From NCBI RefSeq assembly GCF_020521555.1, contig NZ_BPWA01000001.1, positions 310,001-374,000 on the forward strand: a DNA stretch of 64,000 nt, given 5' to 3'. This document shows, piece after piece, positions 1 through 8,755 of this stretch (positions are counted from its first letter, which is position 1; each line of letters begins with the position of its first letter). Under the pieces are notes generated by a model. It was not told the origin of the DNA. It searched no databases and saw nothing but the letters and a program-made list of their open reading frames with translations. Source of the stretch: Rodentibacter sp. JRC1. GTDB taxonomy: Bacteria > Pseudomonadota > Gammaproteobacteria > Enterobacterales > Pasteurellaceae. The position numbers and the translations under genes were made by a program.

Positions 1-668
1 TGCGCTTTCCCATAACCTTTCGCTAAAATCGGACCTCTCACACCACTGCTTTCCAAACGTTTTTTTACTTCTTCCGCCCGCTTTTGCGATAAATTCAAAT
101 TATAGACATCTGAACCCAGTCGGTCGGTAAAACCACTTACCTTAATCTCTTTGATCTCGGTTTCTTTCCCATTGAGTTGCTCTGCTAACAGATCAATAGT
201 ACTCTTTCCTTGCTCTGTTAGTATCGCCTTGTCAAATTCAAACAAAGATTCGCCACTTAAGCTAATCGCTGATTTGCTACCGCAACCGCTAGGATTCCAT
301 AGAAAAGTTTGTGCATTCATTTGTTTATCAAATAAGATTTTGTATTGACATACTTTATGAACACCATCTTCTCGATAATTAAACACATAATTCCATTCAC
401 GCACGCCCCACAATCCTTCGGAAAAATGCGGACGACCAAGCAAATTGTAAAGCTGATCTTTATTCATTCCGGCTTCAACCATACGTAAATTTTGCCAGTT
501 AGGCCAAGAACCGAACTGATCGCCATCGTGATTAAAACTTGAATTTTCAATCTTAGGCCAAACGATTTTTTCCGCTTTACCTTGAGCCGTTACTTTGCTT
601 AAATTACCACAAGCAGTTAAACCAACTAACGAAGAAAACAAAAATAATACGGATAACTTTTTCATCAT
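1..668 (-). CDS. OmpA-family lipoprotein with BamE-like domain (TpgA-like), 3' end outside window
   Basis: The frame is open from the ATG at 668 to the window edge (about 222 residues seen), so the C-terminus is missing. An AAGGAA ribosome site precedes a double ATG (668 and 665). The N-terminus is a lipoprotein signal with lipobox LTAC. Residues about 60-110 (GM.KDQLY.LLGRPHF then REWNYVFNY) fit the BamE/SmpA-OmlA fold. The region from about 155 is an OmpA C-terminal peptidoglycan-binding domain with the motif GFTDRLGSDVYN then LSQKRAEEV; Asp and Arg in it normally contact diaminopimelate. It starts 13 bases after the autotransporter stop, so the two are probably one operon. This architecture and context match TpgA of Acinetobacter, which helps display the trimeric adhesin Ata; equivalence here is inference. 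Confidence 0.85.
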   Translation of the reverse strand, partial: MMKKLSVLFLFSSLVGLTACGNLSKVTAQGKAEKIVWPKIENSSFNHDGDQFGSWPNWQNLRMVEAGMNKDQLYNLLGRPHFSEGLWGVREWNYVFNYREDGVHKVCQYKILFDKQMNAQTFLWNPSGCGSKSAISLSGESLFEFDKAILTEQGKSTIDLLAEQLNGKETEIKEIKVSGFTDRLGSDVYNLNLSQKRAEEVKKRLESSGVRGPILAKGYGKA

Positions 669-681
669 TTTTCCTTGTTGC

Positions 682-3021
682 TTACCATTCATAACCGGCT
701 CCCGAACCAATAATAGTATTACCTCTCGTATCAATACTTCCCGATAATGAAATAGTCCAGTGACCATTATCCGATGCGGTGGAGAATTTCAATGCAGTTG
801 CTGATTCACCACGATAAGTCGCAGCACCGATAGCCAACATTGATTTACCGTTACGTCTCACTTGTGGAGTAGAAGCAATAGCAGCACTACCTGCAATTCC
901 CGCTCGAGCATAACGATCGTTTTGATGAACTTTACTCTCTAATTTTTTCACCATATTAGTATTATTACTGTTCATCGCTTTTAACTGCGCAACATTCACT
1001 GCATCCGTATCATTTACGCCAGGAGCAACATTAGTTACCCTTTGGTTATTCGCATTAATACCATTTCCATTAATATAGGTTTTATTACCAACCTTATATT
1101 CATTTGAACTGATACTATTCACACTAAGATCATCTGCAGTTGCAACATTATAGATATTTTGCCCATTCGCCCCTGTTGATCTCATCACTTTGATATTTTT
1201 ACCGGCCGTCACTTCTTCTTGAGAAGCTAAAAGTGCCTCATGGATAGTATTTTTGCCGGTATTACCCAAATTACTTGTGACAATTTGACCATTTTGGAGT
1301 GACGTAGCACCACCGAATGCTTTTGCCGTACTAGCTGCAATATTATGAAGTTGGGCACCGTTGACACCATCGGTCGAAGTACTTGAAATATCACCGGCAG
1401 CCACATTAGTGACCTTATTTCCGCCATTATTCAGTCCGGTTTTTGATAATACGGTATTACCTGCCGTTACGGAATTCACATTAAGATCGTCTGTAGTTGC
1501 AACTTCATAAACAGACTGCCCGTTCGTACCTACTGAGTGAGTAATTTTAATATTTTTGCCTTCCTTCACTTCCGTTTTGGCTGCACTCACATTTTTATTA
1601 ATCTCATTTTTCACTCGGTAAAGTTGAGAACCGTTCACCGCATCTTTCGATGTTTCACTGACCTTACCGTCCGCTACATTAGTGATTTTCTGATTATTGG
1701 CATTAATACCATCTTTATTAATATAAGTTTTATCACCAACCTTATATTCATTTGAAATCACAGAGTTCACCTTCAAATCCTCCACCACGGACAAATGATA
1801 ATTTTTCGTTCCATCTTTATTATCCGTTGTCTTTAACTTAAGGTTTTTTCCTACTGTTACGGTACTTTGGGTATTTTTATTGCTCTCTTTGATAGACTTA
1901 ATCGCATCGTGAATATTATCTTTCCCCGTATCACCGATATTTGTCATAGATAATGTACCGTTATCGGCAATCGCCACATTACCACCCAATATATTTTTGG
2001 TACTTTGAACTACATTATCAACAACCCGATTAGTCGCATATAGCTGACTACCGTTAACGGCATCCGTAGAATCTTTCGTAATACGCCCTGCTGAAACATT
2101 TTGAATTTGGCGGGTGTGTTTTCCGGCGATACCAACAGAGACAGAACCAACTGATGTTTTACCTGCAAAATGACCATAAATTAAATTACCCACAGTTGCG
2201 CTCTTAGTATCAACCGCCTCATCGGTTTCTGACAACGCACCTAATGCAACAGAATTTTCATGTGTTGCTTTAGCATGAGCGCCTAGTGCAACAGAATTTT
2301 CACCGGAAGCATCTGTCATTCGCCCAATTGCAATTGAATGTTTACCGCTCGCACGGGTTCTACTACCGATACTCACAGTATTTTTATTTGAAGCCGATGC
2401 ATTACTACCAATGGAAAGGGATGTGTTACCGGAAACATTATTATTACTACCAATAGCTAACGAATTATCAACCGAAACTTTATTTTTTACCCCAACGGCA
2501 ACAGAGTTAGCCTTTTCGACATTATTTTCATGTCCTACCGCAGTGCTTTGCGAACCAAACACTTTATTTCCGGAACCAAAAATGTTACTTGAATTAATCG
2601 ATGTACAAGGACTACAATCATTCACTTCACCAAGATTATTATTCACACCGAAAGCGGAAGATTGATTGCCGTTAACACGGTTATTATCGCCAAAAGCCTG
2701 AGCTTGTTCCCCTTTTGCAGTATTTCCATCGCCAAAGGCGTTCGCATCTTTTCCATCAACTTCATTCTGATTACCGACAGCAGATGAAGAACCTTTTTTA
2801 GATTTAATCACATTATCCTGACCTGCTGCAAAATTGCCCGGTCCATCGACTAGAGTTTTTTCAGCGGAATTTTTGAAGTGTCCATTCCCGATATCATCAG
2901 TAGGATTCACTATAAAAGGAGATTGAGGGGTTTCCACGGCTTGAACGGAACTTAATGATAGGGCGGGGAAACAAAGAAATAATAGATGACGTTTATATTG
3001 AGAAAAATTGTTAATTAACAT
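682..3021 (-). CDS. YadA-type trimeric autotransporter adhesin
   Basis: This 779-residue protein is a type Vc secreted adhesin of the outer membrane. A signal peptide ends near VQA-VE (about residue 29). Residues about 60-270 are YadA-like head repeats with the spaced pattern A.G..N.A.G. A neck motif DAVNGSQLY occurs near 320 and again near 460, and a related DGVNGAQLH follows near 550. Between them are FGG-like stalk segments (ILGGNVAIADN, AFGGATSLQNG). The last 100 residues form the YadA anchor (VNVAQLKAMN, then RAGIAGSAAIA) and end in Trp, as expected for a BAM-targeted trimeric barrel. There is no extended signal-peptide region. It is followed by the TpgA-like lipoprotein. The ligand cannot be predicted. 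It may be under control of the divergent Mu-type protein. Confidence 0.93.
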   Translation of the reverse strand: MLINNFSQYKRHLLFLCFPALSLSSVQAVETPQSPFIVNPTDDIGNGHFKNSAEKTLVDGPGNFAAGQDNVIKSKKGSSSAVGNQNEVDGKDANAFGDGNTAKGEQAQAFGDNNRVNGNQSSAFGVNNNLGEVNDCSPCTSINSSNIFGSGNKVFGSQSTAVGHENNVEKANSVAVGVKNKVSVDNSLAIGSNNNVSGNTSLSIGSNASASNKNTVSIGSRTRASGKHSIAIGRMTDASGENSVALGAHAKATHENSVALGALSETDEAVDTKSATVGNLIYGHFAGKTSVGSVSVGIAGKHTRQIQNVSAGRITKDSTDAVNGSQLYATNRVVDNVVQSTKNILGGNVAIADNGTLSMTNIGDTGKDNIHDAIKSIKESNKNTQSTVTVGKNLKLKTTDNKDGTKNYHLSVVEDLKVNSVISNEYKVGDKTYINKDGINANNQKITNVADGKVSETSKDAVNGSQLYRVKNEINKNVSAAKTEVKEGKNIKITHSVGTNGQSVYEVATTDDLNVNSVTAGNTVLSKTGLNNGGNKVTNVAAGDISSTSTDGVNGAQLHNIAASTAKAFGGATSLQNGQIVTSNLGNTGKNTIHEALLASQEEVTAGKNIKVMRSTGANGQNIYNVATADDLSVNSISSNEYKVGNKTYINGNGINANNQRVTNVAPGVNDTDAVNVAQLKAMNSNNTNMVKKLESKVHQNDRYARAGIAGSAAIASTPQVRRNGKSMLAIGAATYRGESATALKFSTASDNGHWTISLSGSIDTRGNTIIGSGAGYEW

Positions 3022-3383
3022 AGATTACACACTTTTATTAAATGAGTAAAAGCAACCTTTTACTCCACAAATAAAAAGTTACTTTACACCTTTATTGTTA
3101 TAATACTCACAGTAGAAAACACACTACTTGATCGACTCCGAAATTCTTCTTAACTGCTTGAAGAAAATCCCTAAAGTAGTTACTCAAGAATAAATAAACA
3201 TCTAGTGAAGCAAAAACGCATAGAGAACACAAAATATGCGTTATATTGCAAACCGCTCACAATTACGCATCAACAGCCTAAATAATGAGAAAAAAACAGA
3301 TAGGCATTCTTTTAATTTCTCTACATCATATGCTATGCTTGCCACTTATCGAAAAAATGCTTGATTTACCCTGTGAGTAACTG
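3022..3383. other. Long AT-rich intergenic region upstream of the adhesin
   Basis: No gene is seen here. It holds an 8-base inverted repeat AACGCATA / TATGCGTT at 3215-3222 and 3235-3242, a TATAAT hexamer at about 3095, and a TTCTTC/GAAGAA inverted repeat near 3147-3168. The adhesin promoter must lie here or in the adjoining operator-like region. No confident -35/-10 pair was found on the minus strand. Confidence 0.4.
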
Positions 3384-3428
3384 AAAGGAACTATATATCA
3401 ATTTCAAAAGGAACTCAATAGTTCCTTT
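3384..3428. promoter_or_regulatory. Operator-like AAAGGAACT repeats
   Basis: AAAGGAACT occurs at 3384-3392 and 3407-3415. Its exact complement AGTTCCTTT is at 3420-3428, so the last two form a perfect 9-base inverted repeat with loop CAAT. A shorter copy, AGTTCCT, lies at 3507-3513, 14 bases before the Mu-type gene start. Repeated short sites between divergent genes fit an operator cluster for the neighbouring DNA-binding protein. A weak hairpin is the alternative. Confidence 0.5.
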
Positions 3429-3526
3429 CAAAAAATTTAATTATTTTTGTATTAATCTTTGATTCAAACAAATCTTTAAATTCTCACGAATATAAAAAAC
3501 AAATAGAGTTCCTTATTAAAGAATTT

Positions 3527-3979
3527 ATGAAGAACTTTAAGGAATGGTTTTCTATAAAAGAACTAGTAGACAAGAACTTACCGAATCTCCCCTCCTCCGA
3601 TAAAGGTATCGTAAAAAAAGCCAATAGAGAGGGATGGAAGAAACGACAAAGAGTCGGTGTAAAAGGTCGGACATTTGAATATTATATCGGCGATATGCCC
3701 GGAGAGGTACAACAAGCTTTGGGCGTAAATTTGCCGAATAAACCCCAAACGGGGATTTCAATTTTAGAGCCAACAGGAGAATCTATCGAACAATACATTG
3801 AATCTATCAAACAAGAACTGGATTCAATCAAAGCACTTTGGTATAACCGAATCTCATCGGTATCAAAACAAGCGATTAGTGAAGAGGAATTTGAACTGAT
3901 TAAAAACTACCGTGAATGCAAAAGTGAAACGCAATCTGCCATAAAAATCTTAGCAGAAACAATGGCATTAAAAAAATAA
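3527..3979 (+). CDS. Mu-type HTH DNA-binding protein
   Basis: The first 75 residues match the Mu DNA-binding domain found at the N-terminus of Mu transposase and Mu repressor: EWFSIKELVDK, then LPSSDKGIVKKANREGWKKR, then G.KGRTFEYYI. The rest is helical and polar with no transposase catalytic domain; residues 90-150 may form a coiled coil or oligomerisation segment. At 150 residues it is repressor-sized, not transposase-sized. No other phage gene is adjacent, so this is not a Mu prophage in the window. It is divergent from the adhesin gene, and AGGAACT repeats lie just upstream. An autoregulating local regulator is the simplest reading, but this is inference. Confidence 0.8.
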   Translation: MKNFKEWFSIKELVDKNLPNLPSSDKGIVKKANREGWKKRQRVGVKGRTFEYYIGDMPGEVQQALGVNLPNKPQTGISILEPTGESIEQYIESIKQELDSIKALWYNRISSVSKQAISEEEFELIKNYRECKSETQSAIKILAETMALKK

Positions 3980-4064
3980 TGTCTATATTTAAGATTCGAT
4001 AAAACCACGCCCCTAAAAGATAATTGCCTAAATATCGGCGGAAAAAATGAATATTATCGATAAA

Positions 4065-4091
4065 AAAGTGCGGTCAAAACGACCGCACTTT
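4065..4091. terminator. Inverted uptake-signal pair, bidirectional terminator
   Basis: AAAGTGCGGTC (4065-4075) and GACCGCACTTT (4081-4091) form an 11-base stem with a 5-base loop between two convergent genes. It has A-rich sequence on the left and a T-run on the right. Confidence 0.8.
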
Positions 4092-4103
4092 ACTCTCTAT
4101 AAA

Positions 4104-6035
4104 TTAATATTTCTTTTCGTCTCCGGATTGATATAGGCGATTTTTATACAAATAGCTCCCCAATAAAGCATAAGCCAAGGCTTCTTTTTTCATTGCTTCA
4201 GGTACTTCTTTTTCTGTTAGGGTTTCCGTTGTTTTATTATAAAAATAGCCTTGTGCCGCCTTATTTGGAATTTGGATTACAACATCGTTGTTTCCTTTCA
4301 TTAAGGCTTGGGTTTGATCAAATTGCATAATTGCGCGATCAGGTTTGACATCTTGTGTCAGATCAAACCCTATCATCGGGTAATTTCCGCTCACACCGGC
4401 TAAAGACAGTAAGGTGGTAGGAATATCAATTTGGCTTACCAGACGTTCATCACGGCGTGGTTCAATACCATTTCCCAAAATCAATGCAGGGATGTGGAAA
4501 TGTTTAATCGGCATTAATGATGCGCCGGCAACCCGTGAATCGTGATCAGCAATAATTAAGAAAAGGGTATCATTCCAATAGTTTGATTTTTTCGCCAAAT
4601 CAAAAAAATGTCCGATGGCATAATCTGCATATTTTGAACTATTATTCCGAGTGGCTTTAGGCTGTTCATAAAGCTCAATTTTACCGTCCGGAAATTCGAA
4701 AGGATCGTGATTGCTTGAGCTAAATACAAGGCTAAAAAACGATTTTCCTTCATTTTGTAAATTTGTGAACGTTTCGTGTGCTTTGTCGAACAAATCCTCA
4801 TCACTTACCCCCCAAGTTGCCGTGAATTTTGGATTGCGATAATCTTGTTGATCAATAATGGTTTTAAAACCGTTGCCATAAAAAAAACCTGCCATATTGT
4901 CAAAATGTTTTTCGCCGCCATAAATAAAGGAAGTATCATAGCCTTGTTTACTCAATATTTCCGCCAGCGTAAAAAAGCTATTTTGTGCGTTATTGAGCTT
5001 CACCACCGCACGTGCCGGTGTTGGCGTAAAACCTGTGGTTACGGCTTCAATACCCCGTACCGAACGTGTGCCGGTTGCATAAAGATTTTCAAATAACCAC
5101 CCTTCTTGCGCCAATTTATCAATATTCGGTGAAAGCGGTTTTCCACCCAAAGTGCCGATAAACTGTGCACCAAGACTCTCCTGTAACAAAATGACGATAT
5201 TTTTCGGCTTACCTTGATAAGTCGCCGTATTTTTTGTGAGCGTCGGAAATTTATCGGAAATATAATCACTATCCGGTCTACCCCGCACCGCTTTTACGAT
5301 ACGTAACATTTCATCGGTATCCATTTTTCCATATAGTTCCGAGGATTTCTCTTCATCTTTAAATTGCTGAGCCGCATAAATCACTGAATAGCCGGAATTT
5401 AGAACAAGAGAATTGATCAAAGCATCGGAGGAAAATGCGACCATTGCAGGATTAATTCCACGGTGCTGAAAAGTGGAACGGGCCCCAATAAAACTTATCG
5501 CAATAATGAACAACGCAACAACGGAACGTAATTTCCAACTCATCGTACGCAAATTCCTCACCGCCCAACCGGAAAGTTTCCAATAAACCATTACTGCCGA
5601 AACGGTAAAAATAAGGCTAAAAATGACCGCACTTAAATGCCCGTTAACAAGCATAGAAAAGACTTCTTTCGGATAAATTAAATATTCAATAAATAACCGA
5701 TTCGGTCGATAATCATAGGTTTCAATAAATGCCGGCGTGGCAATTTCCATAAAAAGAATGAATACGCTACCGGCAGTTAACCAAATACGTAAAATTTTCT
5801 TCCAAAGGGAGGAGGTATGAAATAATGCGGTGAAAAGTGCAGGTATGCCGAACAAATAGCATAATGCAACAATATCAATTCGGATACCCTGTAAAAATAA
5901 TTCCCCCCAGCCATTAACGGCGGAAACACGTTCTGCTTGCCATAAAGATAAACCTAAGCGTGATAAAGAAAAAATAAAAAGATTGAGCAGGACAAAAATA
6001 AAGATGGGAAATAAAGGAAAACGGCTGTTTTTCAT
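4104..6035 (-). CDS. LTA synthase-like sulfatase-family membrane enzyme
   Basis: This 643-residue protein has about five transmembrane helices in residues 5-185 followed by a periplasmic alkaline-phosphatase/sulfatase-fold domain. Metal and catalytic signatures of the LtaS/OpgB/phosphoethanolamine-transferase superfamily are visible: ILLQESLG near 282-289, the nucleophile region YATGTRS near 319-325, SSNHDPFEFP, and IADHDSR. Family members move phosphoglycerol or phosphoethanolamine groups to glycans or lipopolysaccharide. Gram-negative relatives modify periplasmic glucans or LPS heptose (Lpt6 type in Haemophilus). The substrate cannot be fixed from sequence. It is third in a leftward operon with the Sel1 and YwiC-like genes, and it ends at a uptake-signal terminator. 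Confidence 0.85.
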   Translation of the reverse strand: MKNSRFPLFPIFIFVLLNLFIFSLSRLGLSLWQAERVSAVNGWGELFLQGIRIDIVALCYLFGIPALFTALFHTSSLWKKILRIWLTAGSVFILFMEIATPAFIETYDYRPNRLFIEYLIYPKEVFSMLVNGHLSAVIFSLIFTVSAVMVYWKLSGWAVRNLRTMSWKLRSVVALFIIAISFIGARSTFQHRGINPAMVAFSSDALINSLVLNSGYSVIYAAQQFKDEEKSSELYGKMDTDEMLRIVKAVRGRPDSDYISDKFPTLTKNTATYQGKPKNIVILLQESLGAQFIGTLGGKPLSPNIDKLAQEGWLFENLYATGTRSVRGIEAVTTGFTPTPARAVVKLNNAQNSFFTLAEILSKQGYDTSFIYGGEKHFDNMAGFFYGNGFKTIIDQQDYRNPKFTATWGVSDEDLFDKAHETFTNLQNEGKSFFSLVFSSSNHDPFEFPDGKIELYEQPKATRNNSSKYADYAIGHFFDLAKKSNYWNDTLFLIIADHDSRVAGASLMPIKHFHIPALILGNGIEPRRDERLVSQIDIPTTLLSLAGVSGNYPMIGFDLTQDVKPDRAIMQFDQTQALMKGNNDVVIQIPNKAAQGYFYNKTTETLTEKEVPEAMKKEALAYALLGSYLYKNRLYQSGDEKKY

Positions 6036-6088
6036 AAATGACCTTTTTAATAGTTTTTTAATAGAGATATTTTGAACTTATGTAACGA

Positions 6089-6751
6089 TTAATGAAGACG
6101 AGATAACCGTTGTTCTACAACATTTTTAAGGCTATCCGATATTTTATTTGAGCTTAAAATCTCTTGATAAATCAATATCGCAAGGTGTTTATTCGGCGAG
6201 GTTCCAATACCTTCCTCATAGTAAATACCTAAACGTAACTTTGCGTTGGGATTTTCTAAATCGGCGGCTTTTTTCACCCATTCAAAAGATTTCGGCGCAT
6301 CTTTTTGCGCTAAATAAATATCCGCTAACATCATCATCGCATCTAAATCTTTTGCTCTCGCTGTGGTTTTAAATAGTTTAATGGCTTGTGGAATATCTTT
6401 TTTTACATAACTGCCGTTGTAATACATCACGGCTAAATTATTAATCGCACGAATGTTGCCCCGTTCAGCCGCCTCACTAAACCACCAATAAGCTTTTTCT
6501 TTATCTTGCGGCACACCGCGACCGAGGTTATACATCATTCCCAAATTTCCCTGAGCCTGTATATTTCCTTCTAACGCAAGCGGTTGCATAATCTCAAAAA
6601 CCGATTTCCAATCTTGTTTATTGGCAAACCCCTGTGCCATATCCAAACGCTGTTGATCTGTCAAATTCAAGGTATTCGGTGATTCTCCGGCATAACCGGG
6701 TCGGCTTAAAAAAACCAAAAGTGCGGTTAAAATCAGAAATATTTTTTTCAT
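6089..6751 (-). CDS. Secreted Sel1-repeat protein
   Basis: A signal peptide (residues 1-21, ending GYA) precedes a helical-repeat domain of 220 residues in total. Sel1-type repeats of about 36 residues are seen: GNLGMMYNLGRGVPQDKEKAYWW, NNLAVMYYNGSYVKKDIPQA, and LRLGIYYEEGIGTSPNKHLA. Such proteins are periplasmic adaptors for protein interactions rather than enzymes. The gene lies 53 bases upstream of the sulfatase-like gene and 10 bases downstream of the YwiC-like gene on the same strand, so the three are probably co-transcribed. An uptake signal lies within its first codons (near 6720). No specific partner is known. Confidence 0.85.
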   Translation of the reverse strand: MKKIFLILTALLVFLSRPGYAGESPNTLNLTDQQRLDMAQGFANKQDWKSVFEIMQPLALEGNIQAQGNLGMMYNLGRGVPQDKEKAYWWFSEAAERGNIRAINNLAVMYYNGSYVKKDIPQAIKLFKTTARAKDLDAMMMLADIYLAQKDAPKSFEWVKKAADLENPNAKLRLGIYYEEGIGTSPNKHLAILIYQEILSSNKISDSLKNVVEQRLSRLH

Positions 6752-6761
6752 AAAAAATCCA

Positions 6762-7490
6762 CTATAAAGTCTCGAATAAAAGAAAAATAAAGAAAACGGC
6801 TGTAATAACCAACTCGGTTAGACCTACTTGTTTTACGGAAAGTTTCTTACGAGGTAAAAAAACCGCACGAATCAGGCTTACAAAAAACGCAAGTGCCAAA
6901 TAAAATTGCCCGATAAAGACGAAATACAACACCAATAAAGAATGAAAAATAATAGAAACCCATAAATATTTCGGATTTTTTCTCTCCCGCATCACCGATT
7001 TTACATAAAGTGTCGTACCGATAAAGAAAAGGCTCGGATAAATCGCAACCCACCAAATTTTGGCATCAAAGATACGGTCGGGAAAATAATAAGATCCCAT
7101 TCCGGCAAGGGCAAAAATCGCAATACCGGCAAAATCATTTAATAAATTTCGTTCATCTTTTTGCTTGGTGAAATAAATAGTGACAAAAACAAAAGGCAAC
7201 ATTGCCACCATAAAATACAAAACTTGCCAATTGTAAAATAAAGCGGGCACGGCAAAAATTAAAGTTATAGCGGCATAAATCATCGTCCATTTTCTATATT
7301 CCGCCCCATTTTTACCTTTAAACAAATTCAAGAAAGGATATGTCATCAAATAAAGGGAAAACCACGCAGCCAATAAAAAAGTATGTTCCCACACAGGCTG
7401 TGCAAGTAACATTCCGTAAATAAAAGGCAATAATGCCATCACCATAGCGCCATGTTGATTGGAAATCAGCAATTTCATTTTTAATTTCAT
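6762..7490 (-). CDS. YwiC-like integral membrane protein
   Basis: The protein has 242 residues and about seven to eight hydrophobic segments. The N-terminus reads SNQHGAMVMALLPF, the signature of the YwiC-like family (related to the UbiA-like membrane fold in overall look). Polar loops NLFKGKNGAEYRKW and TKQKDERNLLNDFAG are also typical. Function is unknown in the family. It is the first gene of a three-gene leftward operon with Sel1 and sulfatase-like products. The start at 7490 (MKLKMKLL) was kept, although the second ATG at 7478 is equally possible because the ribosome site is weak. Confidence 0.75.
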   Translation of the reverse strand: MKLKMKLLISNQHGAMVMALLPFIYGMLLAQPVWEHTFLLAAWFSLYLMTYPFLNLFKGKNGAEYRKWTMIYAAITLIFAVPALFYNWQVLYFMVAMLPFVFVTIYFTKQKDERNLLNDFAGIAIFALAGMGSYYFPDRIFDAKIWWVAIYPSLFFIGTTLYVKSVMRERKNPKYLWVSIIFHSLLVLYFVFIGQFYLALAFFVSLIRAVFLPRKKLSVKQVGLTELVITAVFFIFLLFETL

Positions 7491-7580
7491 CTTTGCTTCT
7501 AAGTGAGAACAATTCTCGCTATTCTACCCTGACAAACTTGAATTTACAAAGATTCAGCCCCGTTTTAAAATAGAAAAAAT

Positions 7581-7737
7581 TCGGCATTATGTATCAGTTG
7601 CACAAAACAGAGTAGGGTGTGTTAGCCAAAGGCGTAACGCACCGTTAAACCCGAGTTTGGTGCGTTACGGCAAGCCTAACGCACCCTACATTTGAATTAA
7701 AAACAGCCTTTTATGCAAGTGATGCATAACACCGAAA
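7581..7737. repeat. MITE-like element with GGTGCGTTA palindrome core
   Basis: Imperfect terminal inverted repeats (left CATTATGTATCAGTTGCA, right complement GTTATGCATCACTTGCA) enclose two back-to-back palindromes, of type GGTGCGTTACGGCAAGCC and its partner GGCTTGCCGTAACGCACC. The same ends and core recur at several places in this window. No open reading frame is present. Confidence 0.8.
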
Positions 7738-7761
7738 AAATTCAATTTGAAAGGAGTTATT

Positions 7762-8112
7762 ATGTCTATTCAACGCATTCAGCCAAGCCAACGTTTTTGT
7801 GAAGTATCTATCCATAATGGTGTAGCCTACTTTGCCGGACAAGTACCGGATACCACTCTCGAAAAAAATGCCTATGAACAAACAAAAGAAGTATTAGCAT
7901 TGATTGATAAATTATTAGCAGAGATCGGATCACACAAAAGTAATATTTTGAATGCACAAATTTTTCTTGCGGATATGCAAGATTATACCTTGCTAAACCA
8001 AGCCTGGGATGAATGGGTCGATAGTGAAAACCCACCGAGCCGAGCGACTGTCGAAGCCAAATTAGCCGTACCGGAATGGAAGGTAGAAATCGTGATCACT
8101 GCCGCCGTATAA
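7762..8112 (+). CDS. RidA/YjgF-family deaminase
   Basis: The protein of 116 residues belongs to the RidA (YjgF/YER057c/UK114) family, small trimeric cytosolic enzymes that hydrolyse reactive enamine/imine intermediates such as 2-aminoacrylate. Visible signatures are GVAYFAGQVPD near the N-terminus, the helix EQTKEVLALIDKLLAEIGS, and the C-terminal SRATVEAKLAVPEWKVEI, whose Arg normally binds the substrate carboxylate. The ATG at 7762 follows an ideal AAGGAG, so it was preferred over one 15 bases upstream. It stands alone between a repeat element and zapG. Confidence 0.9.
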   Translation: MSIQRIQPSQRFCEVSIHNGVAYFAGQVPDTTLEKNAYEQTKEVLALIDKLLAEIGSHKSNILNAQIFLADMQDYTLLNQAWDEWVDSENPPSRATVEAKLAVPEWKVEIVITAAV

Positions 8113-8199
8113 ATGTTAAATTTGTGATCCTCCGCAAAGAAATTTTGTTTCATTTCCTTTACAATTCAGTCTTCTAACAAACACAATAAGGAGTAAATT

Positions 8200-8601
8200 A
8201 TGCAAATTTGGGCAACTGAAATGTGGCTGGCTGCCGGTATTGGTTTAGTCGTTGGCGTGATTCTTGGTTACTTAATTTTACGTTTCACCAAAGGTTCTGT
8301 GAAACAGCAAGTACAAAAAGAAAGCGAGCTCAAAGCAGTAAAAGCACAACTTGAAGCTCAAAACGAGCAACTCGAAAAACATTTTTCCGAAAGCGCGGAA
8401 TTATTTAAAACCCTTATCGGCGATTATCAAAAACTCTATCGTCACTATGCAAATTCTTCCGACACTTTGCTTGGTAAAAACCCAAAAGGTTTATTCACCC
8501 AACAACTGATTACAGCTGCGGATAAACCGAATGAAGAAGCACCGAAAGATTATTCGGAAGGCTCTTCGGGATTATTAAAGACAGATAAAGAAAATCATTA
8601 A
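8200..8601 (+). CDS. zapG: ZapG/YhcB Z-ring-associated membrane protein
   Basis: The 133-residue protein has a single N-terminal transmembrane helix (residues about 8-28, AGIGLVVGVILGYLIL). A coiled coil (about 35-65) and a conserved cytosolic patch follow, SAELFKTLIGDYQKLYRHYANSS, characteristic of DUF1043/YhcB. In gammaproteobacteria YhcB (ZapG) links cell division and envelope growth. The gene precedes the DegP/DegQ-type protease, as in many relatives (yhcB-degQ in Escherichia). An AAGGAG site precedes the ATG. An inverted uptake-signal terminator closes it, so it is probably monocistronic. Confidence 0.92.
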   Translation: MQIWATEMWLAAGIGLVVGVILGYLILRFTKGSVKQQVQKESELKAVKAQLEAQNEQLEKHFSESAELFKTLIGDYQKLYRHYANSSDTLLGKNPKGLFTQQLITAADKPNEEAPKDYSEGSSGLLKTDKENH

Positions 8602-8609
8602 ATCTTTTC

Positions 8610-8655
8610 AAAGTGCGGTCAGAAAAAACAATTTCAATTCTGACCGCACTTTTTT
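8610..8655 (+). terminator. Inverted uptake-signal pair, terminator after zapG
   Basis: A 15-base perfect stem, AAAGTGCGGTCAGAA and its complement, ends in a run of Ts at 8650-8655. It combines two uptake signals in opposite orientation. Confidence 0.9.
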
Positions 8656-8755
8656 AATCTTTTTATAATACGCTCTTGTTTTTCTTGAACATTCGCCCCA
8701 TTTTTTTGTCTCATGAAACGCTCATTTAGCAAGATATTTTTTACTTGGAGATTTT

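Noticed and set aside
3527..3979. Mu-like prophage
   Set aside because: Only one Mu-type domain protein is present; there are no transposase, head or tail genes on either side.
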